This document shows, piece after piece, positions 55,125-64,000 of a stretch of DNA of 64,000 nt; within the stretch, counting starts at the first letter, position 1, and every line of letters begins with the position of its first letter. Source of the DNA: Beroe forskalii (Eukaryota > Ctenophora > Nuda > Beroida > Beroidae); NCBI GenBank assembly GCA_011033025.1, contig WFMF01000254.1:62001-126000 (forward strand), given 5' to 3'. The notes under the pieces are model-generated. The model was not told the origin of the DNA. It saw only the letters and a program-made list of their open reading frames with translations, and did no database searches. The position numbers were made by a program, and so were the translations under genes.

Positions 55125-56710
55125 ACCTTGACATCAATTCACTCTGACACCACGCAACCTTGGCATCACTTCACTCTAACAACACGCAACATTTACATCA
55201 TTTCACTCTGACACCACGCAACCTTGTCATCATTTCACTCTGACAACACTCAACCTTGACATCATTTCACTCTGACACCACGCAACCTTGACATCATTTC
55301 ACTCTGACACCACTCAACCTTGATATAACTTCACTCTGACACCACGCAAACTTTACATCACTTTACTCTGACACCACGCGACCTTGACATCATTTTACCC
55401 TGACACCACGCGACATTGACATCACTTTTCTCTGACCCCACTCGACCTTGACATCACTTCACTCTGACACCACTCAACCTTGACATCACTTCACTCTGAC
55501 TTCATGCAACCTTGACATCACTTCACTCTGGCACCACGCAACCTTGACATCATTTCACTCTGACACCACTCAACCTTGACATCACTTCACTCTGACTCCA
55601 CGCAACCTTGACATCACTTCACTCTGACACCACTCAAGCTTGGCATTATTTCACTGATACCACGCAACCTTGACATCAATCTGACACCACTTCACTTTGA
55701 AACCACTCAAACTTGCTATCAATTTAATATGTCATCACTCAACCTGATGTTTCCAGGGTTCAGTCTTGCAATCAAGAGTAATGATCCACAGTTCCAATCG
55801 CTTGGTCCTAGTCATGATGTGCACTAGTTCAAATCTGTTAACAATATCCATTGCAGTCGTATAATCCAACTCTAGTATTCAACCTTTATTGCCCCGAGCG
55901 CAGGACATTGCCCAAGAAGATGGGAGACAGTTTCATCGTCTGCTTCACAGAGTGGGCAGATTGGTTGTATAGTGTGGTACTTTCATCGTTTCACTCTCTC
56001 ACCAGTCAACCTTGACACCATTATCTCTGACACCAACCAATCTTTCGAATCATTACAATCCGAGATCACTCCACTCTGAAAGCACTCAACCTTGAAATCA
56101 CTTGAATCTGGCATAACTTCAAGTTGGCACCACTCAACCTTGACACCACTTCACTCTGACATCACTTCACTCTGACATCAGGTAACTCTGACACCACTCA
56201 ACCTTGACATCACTTCACTCTGACATCACTTCAGTCGAACACAACTTCACTTTGACAGCACTTAACCTTGAAATCACTTCACTCTTACCTCACTTCACTC
56301 TGAAACCACTCAACCTTGGCATCACTTTACCACTTTACTCTGACACAACTTCACTCTGACATCACTTCAGTCTGACACAACTTCACTCTGACACCACTCA
56401 ACCTTGACATCACTTCTCTCTGACATCGCTTCAGTCTGACACCACTCAACCTTGACATCACTTGAATCTGGCATAACTTCAAGCTGACACCACTCAACCT
56501 CGACACCACTTCTCTCTGACATCACTTCTCTCTGACATCACTTCACTCTGACATCACTTCACTCTGACCTCACTTCACTCTGAAACCACTCAACCTTGAC
56601 ACCACTTCACTCTGACATCACTGCACTCTGACACCACTCAACCTTGACATCACTTCACTCTGACATCACTTCACTCTGATACCACTCAACCTTGTTGACT
56701 TCACTTGATA
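55125..56710 (+). repeat. Satellite-like array, 31-33 bp unit
   Basis: Roughly 40 degenerate units of CTTGACATCACTTCACTCTG followed by ACACCACTCAAC. A non-repeat segment at about 55745-55985 splits the array. Sub-blocks alternate GACATC and GACACC forms, giving higher-order blocks. Confidence 0.95.
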
Positions 56711-58340
56711 GCATCCTCCTCCGGCATAGTAGAATTTGATGATTCATGATGGGTATCTTATACCTGTGAAATAAACTTGACATTATCTACCAAACACTGA
56801 TTCATGTATTTTGATCTGCAAAGCAGAGTACAGAACTGCTACATCCGTGATCTGTCATATTTCATTGTAAGGGGGATGATTGATGCGATTATTGAGGCAG
56901 TGGGTATGTAATGTAGGTACACCTATTTACTATTTGAGTGGTTAGGTGTTTGAAATTTCAAATTGTCGCGCTTGGAATTCTCGGATGCTAGCAAAAATAA
57001 CAAATAGAATTGCAAGAGAAATAAAGGATCGCATTACACTTGGAGTGCAGCCACAGGCAGTCTATACCAACACGCGTACACTTGTACACTGTACAGTGTA
57101 CCTACTATGTACACAATGTAAGAATGTACACGATGTAGGTATAGGTATATGTATAGACTATAGTCTACCTATGGCGGCGACAATGTCCATTTTGTCAGAG
57201 TCTGTTTAGAAAATTTTGATTTCTTGACAGTTTTTTTGTGACAAAAAGGACATGTACGATTTGTCTGTTTTTCAAAAGTAACAGACCTGATAGGTAAACG
57301 CTTCAACGTCAAATGAGTTCAAGCTTTAACGCTTTAAGTGTACCTACTCTGCAGATTTATTCTTCAGCTCTCGACAAAAGCCAGCCATCATTAACAATGT
57401 GGATGGGTAATAAAGTTGACAATTGAGGCAGCAAAGCACGGAAAGGCTGTAAACTTCATTGGAAATCGTGATTCAATGAGAGAACATGTTACCTACTACT
57501 ACTACTCGATTATAACTGAAAGGCTGAATAGTTATAAACAGAATCATCGCACAAAAATCAGTAAATCGACTCACCTTCTTGCTTGAAATAAGATCTTATT
57601 TTCAAGACTCAAAGTTAAACTAAGAGTCTATGTCATAAAAGAAATGAATCAAGGATGGGTCTGATATTTGATAAGTTCTTCGGACGACAAAATACTTAAC
57701 ACACGTCATATTATTTAGTATTTAGTCAGAATGTTCATACTAAAGCAACAGATAAGAAATATCATAAAATTGCCATTGAGTTTAATTGGTACAAGTGATT
57801 GACAAGCTGCAACAAATTTCAGAAAGATAGCTACCACGAAATAGAAAAGTTAAAATTAACACGATTATATGTGAGTTGCTATGGATATAATTCGTGAAGC
57901 AATAAGGCTTTCGCGCGCGCAAATAAGTTGCCTGCGGAGTAAAAGATGAGAGAGATGGACAACACTAAGAAAATTTATGCGCGGCGCAAACGTATTCAGC
58001 ATATGGTTTCATATGTATATGATATGTAATTGTTTTTGATAGAAAAGGGTGCCATCAGTCAATTTTCATTACACACCGCTTATTGTTTGGAATCTATTCT
58101 GTAACTTAATTGTCGAATGTGGCGTTGACTCCTTGACTAACCCCGGCCCCTCGCCTTCGGTGAGCGCGCGCGCTTCGCCGCTTCAATTCCGCCAAAGGAT
58201 CAGTCTCTGTTCATGTTCCTATTGCACATGCGGCCGCGGTGCGCTTCCCAATTGATTAAACATACAGTGACTGTGCCGCGGCGGCTAGGCTCCGGGCTGC
58301 GCATGCGCGGAGCTCATCTTGTCGTACGATGTATGACCCG
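56711..58340. other. Gene-free stretch
   Basis: A run of GTACAC/GTAGGT-type short repeats at 57066-57170 and CpG-rich DNA from 58140 are the only notable features. No exon was recognised. Confidence 0.4.
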
Positions 58341-58346
58341 CTGTTG

Positions 58347-58590
58347 CTAAACGCGTATTTCCCTGTTATCGTCGCGCGGCGCGCTTCCTCAGTACGCTTC
58401 CTTCCGCGCGCTTCCCTTCTGAGTCAGAAGGGAAGCGCGCGCGGCGCTCGACGGGCGATGTCCGTCCCTTTCTCCTGACTTGTTGTTGGACGCAAAGTGA
58501 CGTCCAAATGTGGAACGTTGCGCCGCGCGCGCGAGGGTAGGGTAACATCCTACGACGCGGCGCGTACACACACCTATGCGGGCTTAGGAA
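58347..58590. mobile_element. Small GC-rich MITE, copy 3 of 3, enlarged
   Basis: Ends TTGCTAAACGCGTATTTCCC and CCTATGCGGGCTTAGG are as in the 28.3-kb family. The interior is about 150 bp longer and contains, in inverse orientation, a segment (GGAACGTTGCGCCGCGCGCG, GGGTAGGGTAACAT) that lies just outside copy 1 at 28229-28296. Confidence 0.82.
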
Positions 58591-58920
58591 GTGTTTTGCA
58601 AGAGTGTGTGGCGCAATTGCTAAAATGAAAACAATTTTATATCTGATAACAATAAATTCATCTGATATGAATAGAAAATAAATGTGCCAAGGTTTCTGGA
58701 AGGAGAGTGAAAATGAAAAAGAATGTTTATTATTTTCTGTTTTAGAAACCAAATTGATTTGTGAATAAATATAAATCTGAAATATCACAACACTCCACGT
58801 GTGAATCCAATATTTTGAAAAACTTAATTAACGATGATCTTAAGGAACTAGAGAAGTGGGAAAACTTATGGTTATTAAACTTTAATAAAACTAAATGTAA
58901 AGTCATGCACTTGAAATATA

Positions 58921-59164
58921 CAGTGGGCTGTAGACCTTTACATTTATCACCAGGGCATTTTTTCAGTGCTACTGTACTGCTTTTTCTTTAATTAAATCTA
59001 AAATTCAATGATATACTTCAAACTTTTTTAAAATTTAAATTCTACTTTGGATTATGATATACTGATTGCTGTTATTGCGATACACCATTCATTATGAATG
59101 ATTGGTGCTTACTCGGCTTATATATTTCTATAATATTTGACTCTCTTCGGAGATTTTTGACACG
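58921..59164. mobile_element. Small insertion with 8-bp duplication in the LINE RT
   Basis: 244 bp flanked by GAAATATA at 58913-58920 and 59165-59172. It begins CAGTGGGCTGTAGACC. Inverted ends are weak, so the class is uncertain; the duplication length suggests a hAT-like element. Confidence 0.8.
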
Positions 59165-59305
59165 GAAATATAATAAAAATCCAATGAATTGTTACTCTTT
59201 AAATGGCAGTAGTTTAGAAGTATCTGATCAGGAAAAAGATTTGGGGATTCTCATCTCAGATTCCCTCCTTTGGAATGATCAGATCAATAAATGTATAAGT
59301 AAAGC

Positions 59306-59531
59306 GGTGCGCGGACAAAACCCCACCCGGACAAAACCCCACCCGGACATAACCCCACCTTAGAGCACAAATTGCGCGAAAGGGACGCTCGTGCGTAATC
59401 CTGTGACGCAATGGTTACGGTTAGGGTTAGGACATATGGTTCGCACGAACGTTCCCATCGCGCAATTTGTGCTCTAAGGTGGGCTTATGTCCAGGTGGGG
59501 TTTTGTCCGGGTGGGGTTTTGTCCTACCATC
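59306..59531. mobile_element. MITE with direct and inverted GGACAAAACCCCACC repeats
   Basis: 226 bp flanked by AGTAAAGC at 59298-59305 and 59532-59539. Each terminal arm contains two or three copies of GGACAAAACCCCACC, then CTTAGAGCACAAATTGCGCG, complementary between arms. The target duplication repeats the SKA codons of the LINE RT. A one-arm relic lies at 20924-20962. Confidence 0.93.
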
Positions 59532-60537
59532 AGTAAAGCTAATCAAATGATGAATTGGATTATTAGGAATTACTCTCTAAGGGAGAAAAACGTTATGCTT
59601 AAAATATATAAAGCTTTGATAAGGCCACACCTTGAATATGGAGTGCAGTTGTGGTCCCCGTCTCCTGAGCATGGAAACTGGTCTCTGATTCTTGGAATCG
59701 AAAGTGTCCAGAGGCGCTTCACACGACTTATTGATGGGATGGGCCACCTACCTTACTCAGAGAGGCTTGGGCATCTGCAGCTGACAACTCTTGCCGAGCG
59801 TCGTTTCAGGGGTGATCTTATTGAAACTTTCAAGGCTTATAGAAATATTAATGGCTTGAAGCATATTTTCAATTTTAGTAAACATAGAAGCAATATTATC
59901 TCCTGTTTGAAGACTACTAATGATATTTCTAATGATGTCAGAAAGCTGCACAGAAGGTTTTTAACATAGAAAGAATTAGGAAATTTGGAATAAGTTGCCT
60001 ACTTTGTTCGTGAATCTGATTCTGTAAATGATTTTAAATGTAACTTAGAAACTTTTAAGTCCACATGTATAAGAAATGGTATTCATTCTGTAGGATATTA
60101 TTGGAATGTTTCTTATGAAGTTTTATCAAGAATTGATACTCCAACATACCTTGTAAATAGATCAAAGCAAGTTGAGTACTTAAGGGAGCATCCTTTTTTA
60201 GCTAAGAAGAAATACTTCAATTAAAGATATTGATCAACTTGGGGAATTCAGGATACGTTTCTTCTATTTTGCAGGTTTTTATTCTATCAGGTTCTTCTTA
60301 TTCATACTATAATTTATGTTATAATTTATACAGATAAAATTTAAATTCGCCATTAAATTATTATGTTTATCAGTAAATGTTAATTTATTAAATTGTATTA
60401 TGTATTTTTCAATGTTAATGTCTATATAATATGGGCTGGAAGATCCAGCATAATGTTTATTGAATCATGGACACTGTTTTGTGAAATGAGTGTTGATGTC
60501 AAATCAAAATTGTTTATCTTTATCTTTATCTTTATTA

Positions 60538-60960
60538 CCCTTCTGTGGTGGGGGTTGTTGAGACTGTAATTGACACGAGGTTGGTTAGTTGGTAGCTTTC
60601 AAATAGCATGTGCTAATCGTCTTCAGCCAGGGGTGAATGATGTGTGGGGTGTTTATGTAGTGTGGTGATGGTGTCAGATGGCAGGTGTGATGGAAATGTG
60701 AGTATGTGTGTGCATGGGTCGAATGTCGGTGATGGAATGATGTGGGGTGATGAGGTGTAAGGTGGTGTGAGATGAGAGATTGAAATGGGAGAAGATGAAG
60801 TGGGATGTGTGAGAGAGGGTGGTGGCTGTGAATCTTAGCAGAGTATTATTATCTACAATAACAAATACTAAAATACAACAAAAGAACACACACATGATGA
60901 AATGGTCACTGTACTGATGTTGTAGAGGGGAGGGAGATGCCTGCGGGTCAAGGCCTAAAG
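60538..60960. other. Gene-free, GT-rich stretch
   Basis: Purine- and GT-rich DNA (GTGTGATGG type) next to the Penelope-like copy; probably a diverged part of that element's 3' region. No exon seen. Confidence 0.35.
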
Positions 60961-60962
60961 GT

Positions 60963-62210
60963 GGATGTGATTTTGGGGAGGAGGGGATTCCAGAGGGGGC
61001 TACAGAGAGGAGCAGCCTCTGTTCTGTTCAGGGAGGGTTTTTGTGTTTGTATGGCTGCATGCTCGGTCAGGTCTAGGTGTCTAGAGGACTTGGTGTGGGT
61101 AAGGATAGAAGTGTTATTCCATCCAATGGAATGTCCTGTGGTCTGGGAGTGATGAGCTGCTGCTGATTTGTTGGAGAATTGGTTAGAGGGCCCCTCAGGT
61201 GATCAGTAGAGTCTGTAGTCTCGCTCATGTTCTGTAATGCGTTTGTGGATGGGTCTGAAGGTCTGTCCATTGTAGGATACAGGACAGTTGTTGCAGGTGA
61301 TTTCGTAATTCACGTTGGGGGTGAGGTGTGGAGGAGGAGTGGTCTTCGTTTTGGTAAGGAGGTTGCGTAGGTTGGAGCCACTGGAGTGTGTGGTTTCAAT
61401 ATTGTGTGAAGAAAGTATCTTCTGTATGGGTTTGGTGAGGGAGGGGTGGAAGGGGAGAGTCGTAGAGATGGATGTGATTTTGGGGAGGAGGGGATTCCAG
61501 AGGGGGCTACAGAGAGGAGCAGCCTCTGTTCTGTTCAGGGAGGGTTTTTGTGTTTGTATGGCTGCATGCTCGGTCAGGTCTAGGTGTCTAGAGGACTTGG
61601 TGTGGGTAAGGATAGAAGTGTTATTCCATCCAATGGAATGTCCTGTGGTCTGGGAGTGATGAGCTGCTGCTGATTTGTTGGAGAATTGGTTAGAGGGCCC
61701 TCAGGTGATCAGTAGAGTCTGTAGTCTCGCTCATGTTCTGTAATGCGTTTGTGGATGGGTCTGAAGGTCTGTGCATTGTAGGATACAGGACAGTTGTTGC
61801 AGGTGATTTCGTAATTCACGTTGGGGGGTGAGGTGTGGAGGAGTGGTCTTCGTTTTTGGTAAGGAGGTTGGTGAGGTTGGAGCCACTGGAGTGTGTGGTT
61901 TCAATATTGTGTGAAGAAAGTATCTTCTGTATGGGTTTGGTGAGGGAGGGGTGGAAGGGGAGAGTCGTAGAGATGGAGGGGGCTGTTCTGCTGATCTGTC
62001 GGTTGAATTGTCGTGCTGTTATTCTGTTGGGGTGCTCGAGTTTCTGTTTAACTTTCTGCATGATGTTGGTGACTCTGTGTGGGGGATGACCATTGCTGAG
62101 GCACGTGGAGTAAACTATGTCGAGTTCGTTCTGGAGGTGTTGAGGTGAACAGATCTTGTGGGCTCGTCTGGTGAGGGATCTGATCACTCTGTCCTTGTTG
62201 GATGAGGGGG
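60963..62210 (-). mobile_element. Penelope-like element 3' part with tandem GIY-YIG domain
   Basis: On the minus strand the linker after the reverse transcriptase (62187-61816: VIRSLTRRAHKICS, NGHPPHRVTNIM, LPFHPSLTKPIQKIL) is followed by a GIY-YIG endonuclease. The latter reads NYEITCNNCPVSYNGQTFRP with IHKRITEHERDYRLY, then GHSIGWNNTSILTHTKSSRH and EHAAIQ. A segment of about 507 bp containing this domain occurs twice in a row (60963-61469 and 61470-61978). The RT itself is missing. The copy at 61.8 kb has a frameshift in a G run, and both have a stop after RDYRLY. Tandem partial copies are a hallmark of Penelope-like elements. Confidence 0.82.
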
Positions 62211-63399
62211 CATCCTACAAGGAGCGTACATATAGGAGCATATTAGATTAATTAATTAATAATTACAAGGATGCCCCCTACAAGGATGCATCCTACAAGG
62301 ATGAAAAGTAAATCCAAACATTGGTTAGGTTTAGGATATTTTTCCAGACCAAATTTCAATTAAATTAATAATAAATGATGACAATTTATCTTGCCTTGTT
62401 GAAAATTATCAGTTTGGTTTCACTGAATTTTGATAAAGGTCATAAGATTCAACCATGACCATTTCTCCTCATGACATTATAGATCATGATCAAGTATTCA
62501 GTTGAACTGGGTCTGAGCATTTCAGCCAATATGTTTATATGTATTTAATCTAATCTGATTTAATCCAATTACCTTATTGGGCCTTCCTTAATCAGCTCTC
62601 GAAGACATAAATGACTGACTTTTTTTTCCTAAAGGGCTGTTTCAAAGAAGCCAGTTAAAGTGGTTGCATTGACGGCTGTTATTTTCTAGTCAAATGGAGC
62701 TTTTATCAAACCATTAATAACAAAAATTGCATGGCATAGGGCAGCATTTTTCTAGGGACTAGTTTTATAAAGGCTTTGTACATGTTATTTTAGCTCTCAT
62801 TGATCTTTCACCTCTTCTGAACTCTTTCTCTCCCTTCCAGCTTCCCTGGGTGGCCCAGCCTTGCAGATGTAAGCTATGAGGGGTATGGTGGGCCAAAACC
62901 CCTCTGTTTCCCCTTGTCACCTGCTGATGGGACATCTGCATCGCAGATGACAGGGAAGCCTTACAACTGTAGGGTAACCGCTGATGATTCACAGTTTAGT
63001 CTCTTCCACCTATGAAGTCAATCATTAAATTAGAAATATTGATATGCAGTATCTTGTTTTTGGATTTAATGTTTTACTTACACGAACATTGGCATGGTTT
63101 TTCAAATGTATAGGTTATTTAATTATTTCTATTTATTAAGTCCTTAGAATATTATTTTTTGTCCTTTTAGTGACACAATGTTTATGTAGTAGAAATAATA
63201 AATAAACAATACTTCGTTAACCAGCTAGACTGATCATGGGCCCATTCCATGCGTTCAAGGGGTTGGCAATGATTAAGAGGGGGGTGAAAATGACCGAATA
63301 TTGATTATGTAATATGTATATGTTCGAGATCCCTATGATATGTCTCATTTATGTAGTATTTATGAATAGAATAATCCAAGTTATGTTTTGTCAGGCATT
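62211..63399. other. Upstream region of ALYREF
   Basis: Contains the dispersed repeat at 62825-63010 (inverse of 38885-39075). A TTTTGTCAG acceptor just before the ATG at 63400 implies a 5' UTR intron here. Confidence 0.5.
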
Positions 63400-63459
63400 A
63401 TGGCAGAGGAGCAAATGGACATGTCCCTTGATGACATCATCAAAGCAAAGCCTGGTATG
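63400..63459 (+). CDS. ALYREF: ALYREF/THOC4 mRNA export adaptor, first coding exon
   Basis: ALYREF binds the helicase UAP56/DDX39B and hands spliced mRNA to the NXF1 export receptor in the nucleus. The exon encodes MAEEQMDMSLDDIIKAKPGM and ends at a consensus donor (ATG|GTGAGT) in phase 0. The MDMSLDDIIK segment is the UAP56-binding motif at the N-terminus of ALYREF, at the same distance from the start as in other animals. FYTTD1/UIF has a related motif but a different N-terminus. The RRM and RGG parts lie beyond the window. Confidence 0.82.
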
Positions 63460-63787
63460 GTGAGTACTTTCTTAAGTAATTAATTAATTTTTTCCTAAGT
63501 TATTATTATGTCTTAAATGGGGGAGGGGGCGGTTCTAGTGAAATTTTTTGGATAAAGGTACACCCTGTGAGCCTAATTAAGCTATGGCAATAATGGATTG
63601 AACTTTAATTTAATTAAAACCTTTTGTTTAAGGTTTCACTAGATGGGGTCTCCCTCAGTCAATGCTATAAGCAATCAAGTTCAACAGTCAACACCTGTTA
63701 TTAATCGAGATAACTGTTATGTTTAATCTTCCTGTGCACATCATAGATCAGTTTCAGATCTAAGATGCGCACTGTAATTACAGGCGA

Positions 63788-63928
63788 AATCGCGATTTGA
63801 AAAATTCATAACTTCGGCTGGGAACAATATTTTTTACATGGGGTAAAAATCTACTGGTAGCTGGCATTCTCCCCTATCAAAAACAACAAAAAACCGGAAA
63901 TCGACCTCGGACCCCCCGGCCCCCTTAA
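63788..63928 (+). repeat. Dispersed repeat, copy 2
   Basis: Same sequence as 20385-20522 (CGCGATTTGAAAAATTCATA to CCCCCCGGCCCCCTTAA), here in the first coding intron of ALYREF. Confidence 0.85.
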
Positions 63929-64000
63929 CAGTTTTCACAATTGCCTTGATGGCCCGTATGCAATGTTACTAGCTAGTAGTTACTAGGTAGTGACTAGGTA

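Larger units (their letters stand above)
58761..60537 (+). pseudogene. LINE reverse transcriptase 3' part, broken by two small transposons
   Basis: The RT C-terminal region reads LKELEKWENLWLLNFN and CKVMHLKY, then after an insertion NKNPMNCY and QEKDLGILISDSLLW, then after a second insertion NQMMNWIIRNYSLREKNVML, LIRPHLEYGVQLW and YSERLGHLQLTTLAERR, ending PFLAKKKYFN before TAA at about 60225. Removing both insertions with one copy of each target duplication restores the frame. Another frameshift follows 59969. A (TTTATC)n tail lies at 60513-60537. Confidence 0.9.

Noticed and set aside
55125..56710. Second CRISPR-like array
   Set aside because: Head-to-tail satellite without spacers of regular length.
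61315..61659. Plus-strand frame repeated in both Penelope-like duplications
   Set aside because: It is the antisense of the GIY-YIG domain; the minus strand holds the conserved protein.

Overview
The window is nuclear DNA from an animal, most probably an aquatic invertebrate. The genes are split by short GT-AG introns, the proteins are typically metazoan (PDZ scaffold, two-pore-domain K+ channel, 7TM receptor, WW-domain RhoGAP), and the space between exons is AT-rich and full of LINE, Penelope-like and non-autonomous DNA transposon copies plus many minisatellites. I cannot name the species. No prokaryotic gene organisation, CRISPR array or tRNA gene was seen.

Layout. 1.0-5.0 kb (+): multi-exon PDZ protein whose PDZ domain resembles Shank. 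6.6-9.4 kb (+): complete five-exon Mediator subunit MED6. 9.5-11.4 kb: hAT-like element with a palindromic TA-inserting MITE nested inside. 13.55-24.07 kb (+): AAA ATPase of the ATAD1/Msp1 family. Its 7.6-kb first visible intron holds two related minisatellite arrays in opposite orientation, a TIR-bounded element carrying a LINE-ORF1-like gene, and an intronless GPCR on the other strand. A second hAT-like copy sits 42 bp before its last exon. 25.07-25.97 kb (-): secreted beta-trefoil lectin fused to an aerolysin-like domain. 26-35.7 kb: repeats and MITEs. 35.74-37.46 kb (-): complete five-exon DMAC2/ATP5S-like mitochondrial LRR protein, whose last exon is also duplicated at 33.5-33.7 kb. 39.2-42.9 kb (-): complete eight-exon K2P potassium channel. 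43.9-46.5 kb (-): broken LINE reverse transcriptase plus an ORF1-only element. 48.2-50.5 kb (+): the two WW-domain exons of an ARHGAP39/Vilse-like RhoGAP, with a CR1/L2-like reverse transcriptase in the intron between them. 53-62 kb: LINE remains, a 1.6-kb satellite, a reverse transcriptase broken by two small transposons, and a Penelope-like element end with a tandemly duplicated GIY-YIG domain. 63.40 kb (+): first coding exon of ALYREF/THOC4, which runs off the window.

The host genes are unrelated neighbours (transcription, mRNA export, mitochondrial quality control and assembly, ion channel, signalling) and do not form one pathway. For all split genes the exon phases were checked by hand; MED6, the DMAC2-like gene and the K2P channel close without a frame conflict. 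The most unusual features are a 30-bp minisatellite in the K2P gene in which each unit repeats the 3' splice site and the first codons after the pore filter, and a TIR element whose only gene is a LINE-type ORF1.
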